Counted from the stretch's first letter, positions 1 to 6,877 are shown. The stretch is 11,469 nt of DNA from Actinocrinis sp046724665 (GCA_046724665.1 JBKOWZ010000285.1:1-11469), one strand, 5' to 3'. The notes: generated by a model from the letters alone, not told the origin. Numbers and translations are program-made.

Positions 1-795
1 CGCTCGGGCGGCGCGGGCAGCGGCGCCGGCGGCCCGGTGTTCGCCGGAATCCGCGGCGGCGTCGGCCGGCTGCCGATCGCCGCCGCCACCGACGCGACGA
101 GGCACGGCGCGGACATCCGCACCGGAGTCGGCGTCAGCGCCCTGACCAAGACCGCTGAAGGCTGGCGGTTGGAGCTCGCCGACGGCGCCGGGCGCTCCCA
201 CGGCGAGGTGCTCGACGCCGACGCCGTGATCCTCGCCGTCCCCGCTCCCGCGGCGGCACGGCTGCTGGCCGGGCACGCTCCCGCGGCCGCGACGCGGCTC
301 GCCGAGGTCGAGTACGCGTCGATGGCCATCGTGACCTTCGCGTTCCCCGCCGCGGCGATCGGCCCGGACGGCTTGCCCGGCTCCGGCTTCCTCGTCCCGC
401 CGGTGGACGGCCGGACGATCAAGGCCTCGACCTTCTCCAGCGCCAAGTGGCCATGGCTCGCGCACGCCGCAGGCAACCTGGTGATCCTGCGCGTCTCACT
501 CGGCCGGCACGGCGAGGAGAAGGACCTCGAACGCGACGACGAGGACCTGGCGAAGGCGGGGCTCGCCGACCTCGCCGACGCGATCGGCCTGTCGGCCACG
601 CCGGTAGACACGCAGGTGCAGCGCTGGTTCGGCGCGCTGCCCCAGTACGCCGTCGGCCACCTCGACCGGGTCGCCGCGCTTCGCGCCGCGCTGCCCGGCG
701 GCATCGCGGTGGCCGGAGCGGCGTACGACGGCGTCGGCATCCCGGCCTGCATAGCCTCCGCGTGCAACGCCGTCGCGGCCCTCGCGCGACAATGA
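1..795 (+). CDS. hemY: HemY-type porphyrinogen oxidase, C-terminal part (5' end outside window)
   Basis: The reading frame is open from base 1, so the gene starts upstream; 264 residues of a protein that is normally about 460-490 are visible. It matches the FAD-dependent HemY oxidases. In actinobacteria these convert coproporphyrinogen III to coproporphyrin III; older annotations call them protoporphyrinogen oxidase. Visible landmarks are the PVFAGIRGGVGRLP stretch at fragment residues 12-25, typical of the middle of the family, and the C-terminal flavin-contact segment GAAYDGVGIPACI at residues 239-251, followed by the usual short helix to the end. hemQ follows 44 nt downstream on the same strand. 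That protein acts two steps later in the same pathway, so the two are probably co-transcribed. The assignment is firm; the N-terminal Rossmann motif cannot be checked here. Confidence 0.93.
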   Translation, partial: RSGGAGSGAGGPVFAGIRGGVGRLPIAAATDATRHGADIRTGVGVSALTKTAEGWRLELADGAGRSHGEVLDADAVILAVPAPAAARLLAGHAPAAATRLAEVEYASMAIVTFAFPAAAIGPDGLPGSGFLVPPVDGRTIKASTFSSAKWPWLAHAAGNLVILRVSLGRHGEEKDLERDDEDLAKAGLADLADAIGLSATPVDTQVQRWFGALPQYAVGHLDRVAALRAALPGGIAVAGAAYDGVGIPACIASACNAVAALARQ

Positions 796-839
796 GGGGC
801 AGAACCGGAGACACCGTGAGGGAAGGAACGACCCAAGCC

Positions 840-1562
840 ATGAGCGACGCCGCCGACACCGACGCAGCACCGATCAGCCGCAAGGCCCGCGAGCTGAACG
901 AGGTGATCCGTTACACGGCGTGGTCGGTGTTCCGCGCCGTCGCGCCGCTGCCCGAGGGCGGCCGCGCCGACTACGGCCAGGAGGTCGATGAGCTGTACGC
1001 CGACCTCGCGGAGAAGGACGTGGTCGTCCGCGGCACGTACGAGGTCTCCGGCCTGCGCGCCGACGCGGACCTGATGGTCTGGTGGCACGCCGAATCGGCC
1101 GAGGCGCTTCAGGACGCTTACTCGCGCTGGCGCAAGACCGCGCTGGGCCGCGCGTGCACGCCGGTGTGGTCCAGCATGGCGCTGCACCGCCCGGCCGAGT
1201 TCAACAAGAGCCACATCCCGGCGTACCTGGCCGGCGAGGCGCCGAAGGCCTGGGCCGCGGTCTACCCCTTCGTGCGCTCGTACGAGTGGTACCTGCTGCC
1301 CGACGCCGAGCGCCGCCGCCTGCTGGCCGAGCACGGCCAGATGTCGCGCGAGTACCCCGACGTGCGCGCGAACACCGTCCCCGCGTTCGCGCTCGGCGAC
1401 TACGAGTGGCTGCTCGCCTTCGAAGCCGACGCGCTGCACCGGATCGTGGACCTGATGCGGCACCTGCGCGGCTCGGAGACGCGGCGGCACGTGCGCGAGG
1501 AGATCCCCTTCTTCACCGGCCGTCGCCGCTCCGTCGCCGAGATCGTCGAGTCGCTGCCGTAG
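840..1562 (+). CDS. hemQ: Coproheme decarboxylase HemQ (ChdC, chlorite dismutase-like fold)
   Basis: A 240-residue protein of normal length for actinobacterial HemQ. The family decarboxylates the propionates at positions 2 and 4 of iron-coproporphyrin III, using hydrogen peroxide, to make heme b; this is the last step of the coproporphyrin-dependent pathway. Expected active-site residues are present with the spacing described for actinobacterial ChdC: distal His125 (in KSHIP), catalytic Tyr142 (in VYPF) and proximal His165 (in AEHGQ). The HxxxDLMRHLR and REEIPFFTGRR C-terminal segments are also typical. I chose the ATG at 840 because the MSDAADT start looks like the family. An in-frame GTG at 816 has a better-spaced GGAG (807-810) and would add eight residues, so the start is uncertain. 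The gene follows hemY and converges on the agmatine deiminase gene. Confidence 0.95.
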   Translation: MSDAADTDAAPISRKARELNEVIRYTAWSVFRAVAPLPEGGRADYGQEVDELYADLAEKDVVVRGTYEVSGLRADADLMVWWHAESAEALQDAYSRWRKTALGRACTPVWSSMALHRPAEFNKSHIPAYLAGEAPKAWAAVYPFVRSYEWYLLPDAERRRLLAEHGQMSREYPDVRANTVPAFALGDYEWLLAFEADALHRIVDLMRHLRGSETRRHVREEIPFFTGRRRSVAEIVESLP

Positions 1563-1580
1563 GGGCCGGCGACCCGGCCC
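1563..1580. terminator. Compact GC hairpin between convergent hemQ and aguA
   Basis: Directly after the hemQ stop, GGGCCGG (1563-1569) and CCGGCCC (1574-1580) form a perfect 7-bp stem with a CGAC loop. It fills most of the 24-bp gap between two converging genes, so it could end transcription from both sides. No T-tract follows on either strand, so the call rests on position and structure alone. Confidence 0.55.
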
Positions 1581-1586
1581 GCGTGA

Positions 1587-2630
1587 TCAGACCCGCGGCT
1601 GCTGCTGGGTGATGCAGTGGATCCCGCCGCCGCGCGCGTAGATCGGCCGGGCGTCCACGAACTCGATCTTCCGCTCCGGCAGCAGCTTGGCGAGGATGTC
1701 CGCGGCCTGCTCGTCGCGCGGATCGTCGAAGCCGCACATCAGCGTCAGGCCGTTCGCCAGGTAGAGGTTGACGTACGAGTAGTCCACCGGCTCGCCGTCC
1801 TCCTCGAGGACGGTCGGCGCGGGCAGTTCGACCACTTCGAGGCGGCGGCCCGCGGCGTCGTCGCTCGCGCGCAGGATCGCCGCGTTCTCCCGGCAGACCT
1901 CGTAGTCGGGGTGCCTCGGATCAGGCTGCGAATGTACGACCACGACGCCCGGTTTCACGAACGCCGCCACGATGTCGACGTGGCCGCGCGTGCCGAACTC
2001 GCCGTAGTCGCGGGTCAGGCCGCGCGGCAGCCAGATCACCTTGCGCACGCCGAGGAATCCGCGCAGCTGCGCCTCGACCTGCTCGCGCGTCCAGCCCGGG
2101 TTGCGGCCGGGGTCGAGCTGCACGGTCTCGGTGACCAGCACCGTGCCCGCGCCGTCCACGTGGAAGCCGCCGCCCTCGTTGACCATCGGCGAGGCGAAGC
2201 GGCGTGCCCCGGACAGCTCGGCCACCGTCTCGGCGATCCCGGCGTCGTTGCCCCAACTCGCCCAGGCCTGCGCGCCCCAGCCGTTGAAGACCCAGTCCGC
2301 GGCGGCCAGCCCCGCCGGAGCGCCGTCGGCCGCAGGGCGGGTCAGGAAGCTTGGGCCGATGTCCCGCATCCAGGCGTCGTCCAGCGGCCGCTCGACGACG
2401 GTCACGCCGGGGTCGAGCCACCGGTGCGCCGAGGCGGTCGCCGCGGGGTCCGCGATCATCGTCACCGGCTCGTAGCGCACGATCGTGTTCGCGACCTGAG
2501 ACCAGGCGCGGTACGCCTCGTCGGGGTTGTCGCCGAGCAGGTAGCCCTCGGCGGGCCAGGCCATCCAGGTGCGCTCGTGCGGGTGCCATTCGGCCGGCAT
2601 GGCGTATCCGTGCTCTGCTGGTGTGGTCAT
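1587..2630 (-). CDS. aguA: Agmatine deiminase (agmatine iminohydrolase family)
   Basis: A 347-residue member of the agmatine deiminase / bacterial peptidyl-arginine deiminase family (guanidino-group-modifying superfamily). The characterised reaction is agmatine + water to N-carbamoylputrescine + ammonia, through a covalent cysteine intermediate in the cytosol. Family motifs are all present: MPAEWHPHERTWMAWP (11-26), DAWMRDIGPSF with Asp90 (85-95), NEGGGFHVDG with Glu152 (151-160), GHVD with His217 and Asp219 (216-219), and nucleophile Cys339 in GGGIHCITQQQP near the C terminus. The ATG at 2630 has AGGAG 10 nt upstream. The gene lies 23 bp after ureC on the same strand, so it is probably the third gene of the ureAB-ureC operon. 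No aguB-type N-carbamoylputrescine amidohydrolase is nearby. Substrate preference for agmatine over related guanidines is inferred from the family. Confidence 0.92.
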   Translation of the reverse strand: MTTPAEHGYAMPAEWHPHERTWMAWPAEGYLLGDNPDEAYRAWSQVANTIVRYEPVTMIADPAATASAHRWLDPGVTVVERPLDDAWMRDIGPSFLTRPAADGAPAGLAAADWVFNGWGAQAWASWGNDAGIAETVAELSGARRFASPMVNEGGGFHVDGAGTVLVTETVQLDPGRNPGWTREQVEAQLRGFLGVRKVIWLPRGLTRDYGEFGTRGHVDIVAAFVKPGVVVVHSQPDPRHPDYEVCRENAAILRASDDAAGRRLEVVELPAPTVLEEDGEPVDYSYVNLYLANGLTLMCGFDDPRDEQAADILAKLLPERKIEFVDARPIYARGGGIHCITQQQPRV

Positions 2631-2653
2631 GGCTCGCGCGCTCCTACCGGATA

Positions 2654-4354
2654 CTAGAGAAAATAGAGCCGGGACAGCGGGACCGTGTCTGCGGGCCCTG
2701 ATTCGATCGGCTCACCGTCGAGGGTGACCAGGCCGGTCGCCGGGGCGACCCGGACCGCGCCGGTGCGGCTGTTGCGTACCATCGCGCTCGGCCCGATGCC
2801 GCGGGTGCCGCGCACCGCTACCCGCCGCCGCCGCGTCGGCATCCCTTCCCCGGTGAGGGCCTGCGCGACGAACGCGACCGACAGGTCCGCGGCGGTGGCG
2901 CCGTGTCCGCCGAACTGCGGGCCGTAGACCAGCGGCTCGCACCGGTCGGTCGAGGCGTTCGGGTCGCCGACCACGCCGTAGGCCGGGAAGCCCGCCTTGA
3001 GCACGAGGTACGGCTTCGCGCCGAACCGCGCGGGATCCCACAGCACGATGTCGGCCAGCTTGCCGACCTCCAGCGTGCCGATCTCGTGCGCCAGGCCGTG
3101 CGCGACGGCCGGATTGACCGTCAGCTTCGCGACGTACCGCAGCACCCTGTCGTTGTCGTGCCGCTCGTGTTCCGCGCCGCGTTCGGCCTTCATCTTGTCC
3201 GCGACCGCGAACGTGCGCCGGACCGTCTCGCCCGCGCGCCCCATGCCCTGCGCATCAGAGGACGTAATCGCGATCACGCCGAGGTCGTGCAGCACGTCCT
3301 CGGCCCCCATCGTTCCGGCCCTGATCCGGTCGCGGGCCAGCGCCGCGTCGCCGGGCAGGTCGGTCTTCAGCCCGTGCGCCGACACGATCATGCCGAAGTG
3401 CTCGCCGAGCGCGTCGCGGCCGAACGGCAGCGTGGGGTTGGTGGAGGAGCCGATCACGTTCGGCTCGCCGGCCAGCCGCAGCACGTTCGGCACGTGCCCG
3501 CCCCCGCAGCCCTCGATGTGGAACGCGTGGATCGTGCGTCCCTCCAACACGGACAGCGTGTCCTCGACGCTCAACGACTCGTTCAGGCCATCCGTGTGCA
3601 GCGCGACCTGCACGTCGTAGTCCTCTGCGACGCGCAGCGCCGTGTCGAGGGCACGCGCGTGCGCGCCCATGTCCTCGTGCACCTTGAAGCCGGACGCGCC
3701 GCCCTCGACCAGCGCCTCGATCAGCGGAGCCGGATCGGAGGACGAACCGCGCGCCAGAAAGCCGATGTTGACCGGCCACGCGTCGAACGCGTTGAACGCG
3801 TGCCGCAGCGCCCACGGCGAGTTCACCCCGACGCCCCACACCGGCCCGAACTCCTGGCCGATGATCGTGGTGACCCCGGAGGCGAGCGAGGCCTCCATGA
3901 TGCGCGGCGAGAGCAGGTGCACGTGGGTGTCGATCGCTCCGGCCGTCGCGATCAGCCCCTCGCCGGACACGATCGCCGTGCCGGTGCCGACCACGACGTC
4001 CACCCCGTCCAGCGTGTCCGGGTTCCCCGCGCGCCCGATCGCGTGGATCCGGCCGCCGCGGATGCCGATCGACGCCTTGCGGATCCCGAGCACCGCGTCG
4101 ATGATCACCACGTTGCTGATCACCAGGTCGCAGGTCTGCGCGACCGCCGCGGCCTTGAGGTGCATCCCGTCGCGCGCGGTCTTGCCGAAGCCGGCCAGGA
4201 ACTCGTCCCCCGGAGCCTGCGAGTCGTGTTCGACCTCGATGACCAGGTTCGTGTCGCCGAGCCGGATCCGGTCGCCGGACCGCGCGCCGTGTACGGACAC
4301 ATAGTCGTGCGCGTCCAGGCCGGGCGAGCCCGGGTCGGGTGAGTCCGTGGTCAT
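2654..4354 (-). CDS. ureC: Divergent urease alpha subunit (UreC-like nickel amidohydrolase)
   Basis: 566 residues, close to the usual 567-570 for urease alpha. Compared with Klebsiella UreC (numbering in brackets), the bi-nickel site is complete: His144 and His146 [134, 136], Lys224 to be carbamylated [217], His253 [246], His279 [272] and Asp367 [360]. His226 [219], the catalytic His327 [320] and Arg343 [336] also remain. Departures are clear: the flap Cys [319] is Ala326; the pocket loop normally reading GGGTGP...ATTCTPGPW is replaced by GQEFGPVWGVGVNSPW (166-181) and is about four residues shorter; and Ala [363] is Gly370. The ATG overlaps the ureAB stop as ATGA, so the two are probably coupled. 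No ureDEFG maturation gene is in the window. The protein should be a metal-dependent amidohydrolase, but ordinary urease activity is less certain than the family name implies. Confidence 0.9.
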   Translation of the reverse strand: MTTDSPDPGSPGLDAHDYVSVHGARSGDRIRLGDTNLVIEVEHDSQAPGDEFLAGFGKTARDGMHLKAAAVAQTCDLVISNVVIIDAVLGIRKASIGIRGGRIHAIGRAGNPDTLDGVDVVVGTGTAIVSGEGLIATAGAIDTHVHLLSPRIMEASLASGVTTIIGQEFGPVWGVGVNSPWALRHAFNAFDAWPVNIGFLARGSSSDPAPLIEALVEGGASGFKVHEDMGAHARALDTALRVAEDYDVQVALHTDGLNESLSVEDTLSVLEGRTIHAFHIEGCGGGHVPNVLRLAGEPNVIGSSTNPTLPFGRDALGEHFGMIVSAHGLKTDLPGDAALARDRIRAGTMGAEDVLHDLGVIAITSSDAQGMGRAGETVRRTFAVADKMKAERGAEHERHDNDRVLRYVAKLTVNPAVAHGLAHEIGTLEVGKLADIVLWDPARFGAKPYLVLKAGFPAYGVVGDPNASTDRCEPLVYGPQFGGHGATAADLSVAFVAQALTGEGMPTRRRRVAVRGTRGIGPSAMVRNSRTGAVRVAPATGLVTLDGEPIESGPADTVPLSRLYFL

Positions 4355-5064
4355 CGCGACTCCATCGGGTAACCCTCGGCCTTCGCGCGGGCGATGGCGG
4401 CCTCACGCGCGCCGGGTGCGTCCAGCGGTCCGTCCACCAGCCCGGAGAAGCCGATCGCGACACGCGCGCCGCCGATCGGCACCAGCCGCACCTCGACGGC
4501 GGCGCCGGGCTCGAACCGGGTCGAGGATCCGGCCGGGATGTCCAGCCGCAGTCCGTAGGCGGCGGCGCGGTCGAACGCCAGCCGCCGGTTGACCTCGAAG
4601 AAGTGGAAGTGGCTGGTCACCGAGATCGGCACCTCGCCGAGGTTGCGCACGAGCACCGCCGTCGGCGAGGGCTGAAGCTCGCGCCCCGCGCCGCCCGGCG
4701 TGGTCCATGGCTCCTCGCGGGGCAGCACGGCGCCCGGCGCGCGGTCGGCGAGCGAGCCCGCGCCCTGGAACGGATCGGTGATCACGGCCAGCCGGGTGCC
4801 GTCGTCGAAGACCGCCTCGACCTGGATCTCGGTGACCACGTCCGGCACGCCCGGCAGTACCTCGGCGGCGGACAGCACGGTGCGCCCCGCCTCGATCGCC
4901 TCCGCCAGCCGCAGCCCGTCCCGCGCCGCCTCGCAGACGGTGTCCGCGATCAGCGCGGTCGCCTCGGGCACGTTCAACAGCAACCCGCGGGCACGCCGGG
5001 CCCGGGCCAGCTGCGCCGCGTTGAAAAGCAGCAGCCGGTCGCGTTCCGTCGGGGTCAGGCGCAT
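4351..5064 (-). CDS. ureAB: Urease gamma-beta fusion subunit (UreAB)
   Basis: A 237-residue protein that joins the two small urease subunits in one chain. Residues 1-100 are UreA (gamma): the start MRLTPTERDRLLLF, then NVPEATALIAD, EAARDG and a PD..TEIQVEAVFDDGT segment. A Gly/Pro-rich linker runs from about 101 to 130. Residues 131-237 are UreB (beta), with NLGEVPISVTSHFHFFEVNR (141-160), FDRAAAYG (164-171) and IPAGSSTRFEPG (176-187). The gene heads the minus-strand operon, and its TGA overlaps the ureC ATG. I chose the ATG at 5064 because MRLTPTER is the canonical UreA start and GAGGGG lies just upstream; a TTG 18 codons earlier would add a non-homologous leader. The same gamma-beta order occurs in Helicobacter UreA. 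Its role is to build the oligomer around the alpha subunit. Confidence 0.92.
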   Translation of the reverse strand: MRLTPTERDRLLLFNAAQLARARRARGLLLNVPEATALIADTVCEAARDGLRLAEAIEAGRTVLSAAEVLPGVPDVVTEIQVEAVFDDGTRLAVITDPFQGAGSLADRAPGAVLPREEPWTTPGGAGRELQPSPTAVLVRNLGEVPISVTSHFHFFEVNRRLAFDRAAAYGLRLDIPAGSSTRFEPGAAVEVRLVPIGGARVAIGFSGLVDGPLDAPGAREAAIARAKAEGYPMESR

Positions 5065-5144
5065 GCCCCTCAGCCAAGCGCATCCGCGCTGCTGCCGCAA
5101 AGGATCAGCAGGCGTCAAGCTGTGGCCGATTCACCCGCCCGCCT

Positions 5145-5167
5145 GGCTAGCTGGAAAGCTCGGAGCC
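5145..5167 (-). terminator. Weak hairpin after the YjbR-family gene
   Basis: GGCT-AGCT (5145-5152), GGAA loop, then AGCT-CGG-AGCC (5157-5167) can fold into two 4-bp helices separated by a 3-nt bulge. It lies 28 bp past the stop of the YjbR-family gene and about 80 bp before ureAB, a sensible place for a terminator. The stem is short and bulged, so support is weak. The rest of this 130-bp gap holds a TTGACG (minus strand, 5118-5113) without a convincing -10 partner. Confidence 0.3.
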
Positions 5168-5194
5168 GGCCCCGCCGCCAGAGGCCGACCCACC

Positions 5195-5599
5195 TCAAAG
5201 CGCGTGCTCGTCGAGATAATGCTTTGCGACACGCTTCGCCACGCGGCACAGCCAGGCCTCGACCACCAACTCCTCGAGCGCGGCGACGTCGATGCGGTCC
5301 AGGCGCACCAGCACCGCCGGGTAGCCGTCGAAGTGCGGGATCGTGAAGTAGACCTCCGGGTCCGAGGCCAGCACCGCTTCCTTGGCGCCGAGGTCGGGTA
5401 CGCGGGCGCCGAGGATCGGACCCTGTGGCGCGCCGTCGCCGAGCGCCTCCAGGTCGCGCTTACCCAGCGGCCGCTCCCAGACGAAGCTCTTGCCGTTCTC
5501 GCGGTGCCTGACCTTCCAGTGGCGCGATCCCCAGCTCGTGCCCTCGAAGGTCTCGGGCAGCTCAAGGGCGATGCGCTCCACGTCCTCCCACGTCGCCAT
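5195..5599 (-). CDS. MmcQ/YjbR-family protein
   Basis: 134 residues, typical of the small MmcQ/YjbR family (CyaY-like fold), whose members are often labelled DNA-binding without much direct proof. Recognisable features are the N-terminal LPETFEGTSWGSRHWKV segment (14-30), the conserved aromatic/basic strand ENGKSFVWERP (34-44), the substrate-like KEAVLASDPEVYFTIPHFDGYP block (73-94) and the basic C-terminal helix AWLCRVAKRVAKHY (115-128). There is one cysteine and no signal peptide or membrane segment, so it should be cytosolic. It starts at an ATG with only a weak GGAAG upstream. It is single-standing: a strong hairpin separates it from the cupin gene upstream, and 130 bp separate it from ureAB. 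No specific function can be given. Confidence 0.85.
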   Translation of the reverse strand: MATWEDVERIALELPETFEGTSWGSRHWKVRHRENGKSFVWERPLGKRDLEALGDGAPQGPILGARVPDLGAKEAVLASDPEVYFTIPHFDGYPAVLVRLDRIDVAALEELVVEAWLCRVAKRVAKHYLDEHAL

Positions 5600-5630
5600 G
5601 CTTCCAGGCTGCCACGGCCGTCTGACAGGA

Positions 5631-5672
5631 CCGGGTCCCGTCCGCTCGGGCGAGCGCGCGGACGGGACCCGG
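5631..5672 (-). terminator. Strong 15-bp hairpin downstream of the cupin gene
   Basis: CCGGGTCCCGTCCGC (5631-5645) and its exact reverse complement (5658-5672) form a perfect 15-bp stem around a 12-nt loop. It lies 41 bp after the cupin stop and 31 bp before the YjbR-family start, so it most likely ends the cupin transcript. No T-tract follows, as is common for hairpin terminators of GC-rich actinobacteria. Because it lies so close to the next start it could also sit in a 5' leader. Confidence 0.75.
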
Positions 5673-5713
5673 AACCGAAGGCCTTCAGCAGGTCAGGGGA
5701 TCACGCAGAACGA

Positions 5714-6088
5714 TCACCCCCCGCTCGGCCGCTTGGCGTAGTCCGCGAACCCCTGCCAGTCCACCACGACACAGGCCTCGTCGCCGACGACCCACGCGTC
5801 GTGGCCCGGCGGGATGTGGGCGTACTCGCCCGGGACGAACTCGAACTCCTCGCCGTCGTCCATCCGCACGCGCATCCGGCCCGACACGCAGTAGCCGGTG
5901 TGCTCGGCCTGACAGCTCTCGGTGCCCGCGATCGGCTTGACGTGCCGCGACCACCGCCAGCCCGGCTCGAAGGTGGCCAGCCCGACCGGTCCGGACTCGG
6001 TGTTGATCAGCTCCAAGTGCCCCGTGCCGGCCTCGAACGGCCGGCTCTCGTCCGCCTTGGCGAAGTTCTTGTGCTCAATGCCCGCCAT
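5714..6088 (-). CDS. Small cupin-domain protein
   Basis: 124 residues forming a single cupin barrel. The first cupin motif is degenerate: EPGWRWSRHVKP (41-52) followed by CQAEHTGYCVSG (59-70), giving His49, Cys59 and His63 as possible metal ligands. The second is clearer: PGEYAHIPPGHDAWVVGDE (86-104) with Pro94-Gly95-His96. Such stand-alone cupins bind a metal or small ligand, but no substrate can be named. The ATG at 6088 is preferred because GGGGAG lies 6 nt upstream; a TTG six bases earlier would sit directly against that site. No signal peptide is present. It is flanked by hairpins on both sides, so it is probably a monocistronic gene. It has one of the better ribosome binding sites in the window. 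Confidence 0.85.
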   Translation of the reverse strand: MAGIEHKNFAKADESRPFEAGTGHLELINTESGPVGLATFEPGWRWSRHVKPIAGTESCQAEHTGYCVSGRMRVRMDDGEEFEFVPGEYAHIPPGHDAWVVGDEACVVVDWQGFADYAKRPSGG

Positions 6089-6125
6089 GCTCAACTCCCC
6101 ACTCGCATCTGCGATCAGCGGCGGG

Positions 6126-6151
6126 CGCCACGCCGGGGCTACGGCGCGGCG
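6126..6151 (-). terminator. Hairpin between DUF1059 and cupin genes
   Basis: CGCCACGCCG (6126-6135) and CGGCGCGGCG (6142-6151) form a 10-bp stem with a 6-nt loop; the single non-Watson-Crick position becomes G-U in the minus-strand transcript. It lies 17 bp past the DUF1059 stop and 37 bp before the cupin start. Position and stability suit a terminator for the DUF1059 gene, though a leader structure of the cupin mRNA is possible. Confidence 0.5.
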
Positions 6152-6168
6152 TCAACCGCGCTTCAGAA

Positions 6169-6357
6169 TCAGCCGACCGGGACCTCGTCCTTGAGCATCC
6201 CGCGAATCTGCTCGCGCAACTCTGGTGTGTCGGCGTGCCCATGAGCCGAAATGGCATGCTCCGCCGCGGCCGCCAGTACCTCGTCCTCGGTTCCGGCGAT
6301 CGTCAGCGAGCAGTTCTTCTCGCTTGGGAATTCCCGACAGTCAGCGACCTTGCGCAT
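6169..6357 (-). CDS. DUF1059-family small protein
   Basis: A 62-residue protein matching the DUF1059 pattern: a DCREFPSEKNCSL segment with Cys7 and Cys16, then GTEDEVLAAAAEHA (22-35) and a His-rich SAHGH (37-41). The Cys/His spacing could bind a metal, but no function has been established for the family that I can cite. The ATG at 6357 is chosen because the homologous sequence begins at MRKVADC and GAGGGG lies 7 nt upstream; an upstream GTG at 6396 would add 13 unrelated residues. No signal peptide or membrane segment is seen. It lies 88 bp downstream of msrB on the same strand and is followed by a hairpin. Small size and position suggest an independent unit. Confidence 0.8.
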   Translation of the reverse strand: MRKVADCREFPSEKNCSLTIAGTEDEVLAAAAEHAISAHGHADTPELREQIRGMLKDEVPVG

Positions 6358-6426
6358 CACGCACCCCCTCTCCCTAGAGTCGTAACGGCTTTCCACATAA
6401 CTGCGGGAATCGGGCGGTGTCCATGG

Positions 6427-6443
6427 TGGATGTAGGCCATCCA
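6427..6443 (-). terminator. Short hairpin just after msrB
   Basis: TGGATG (6427-6432) and CATCCA (6438-6443) form a perfect 6-bp stem with a 5-nt loop, beginning 2 bp after the msrB stop. It is in the right place for a terminator of the RibD-like/msrB transcript but is short and moderately stable with no T-tract. Confidence 0.35.
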
Positions 6444-6445
6444 GG

Positions 6446-6877
6446 TTATGAAGTCGGCGACTGCTTCGGCGTGGACTCGGCCGGCGCGAGGGTCAGGCTG
6501 ATCGAGTTGATGCAGTAGCGCAGGTCGGTCGGCGTGGGGTAGCCCTCGCCGGCGAAGACGTGGCCGAGGTGCGAGCCGCAGCGGGCGCAGCGGACCTCGG
6601 TGCGCACCATCCCGTAGGCGCGGTCCTCGATCAGTTCGACCGCGGTGGAGTCGGCCGGGTCGAAGAACGACGGCCAGCCGCAGTGCGAGTGGAACTTGGT
6701 CTCGGAGCGGAACAGCTCGTTGCCGCAGGCGCGGCAGTTGTACACGCCCACGGTCTCGGTGTCGGTGTACTCGCCGGTGAAGGCCGGCTCGGTGCCGCTC
6801 TGGCGCAGGACCCGGTACTCCTGAGGCGAGAGCTGGTCACGCCACTCGTCCTCGGACTTCGTCACCTCGTAAGTCAT
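6446..6877 (-). CDS. msrB: Peptide-methionine (R)-S-oxide reductase MsrB
   Basis: 143 residues, the normal length for a stand-alone MsrB, which reduces methionine-R-sulfoxide in proteins and is recharged by thioredoxin. The structural zinc site is complete: Cys48 and Cys51 (CRAC), Cys97 and Cys100 (CARC). The GWPSF signature lies at 67-71, preceded by Cys66 that may act as the recycling cysteine. The catalytic cysteine is Cys122 in RYCINS, near the C terminus, and HxxHCGWPSF and HLGHVF positions match the family. No signal peptide, so the enzyme is cytosolic. Its ATG overlaps the stop codon of the upstream RibD-C-like reductase as ATGA, so its translation is likely coupled to that gene. The last 14 residues are a polar tail. 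Confidence 0.96.
   Translation of the reverse strand: MTYEVTKSEDEWRDQLSPQEYRVLRQSGTEPAFTGEYTDTETVGVYNCRACGNELFRSETKFHSHCGWPSFFDPADSTAVELIEDRAYGMVRTEVRCARCGSHLGHVFAGEGYPTPTDLRYCINSISLTLAPAESTPKQSPTS

Noticed and set aside
447..839. An N-terminal extension of hemQ by 131 codons into hemY
   Set aside because: The extension is an arginine-rich out-of-frame reading of hemY; HemQ proteins are about 230-240 residues and start near 840 (or 816).
1617..2657. A 346-codon plus-strand open frame antisense to the agmatine deiminase gene
   Set aside because: It overlaps the whole conserved aguA frame on the opposite strand, and its composition is that of a shadow.
3374..3379. UreC as a catalytically dead remnant because the flap CHH motif is missing
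   Set aside because: Ungapped counting from the nickel ligands keeps the catalytic His (His327); only the non-essential Cys is replaced, and the other ligands are intact.
2903..4342. A 479-codon plus-strand open frame antisense to ureC
   Set aside because: It mirrors the conserved ureC frame, has low-complexity Arg/Val/His-rich content and no family match; it is a codon-bias shadow.
5113..5118. A minus-strand TTGACG as the -35 box of the ureAB promoter
   Set aside because: No TANNNT-like -10 lies at 16-19 bp spacing, so a promoter cannot be supported.
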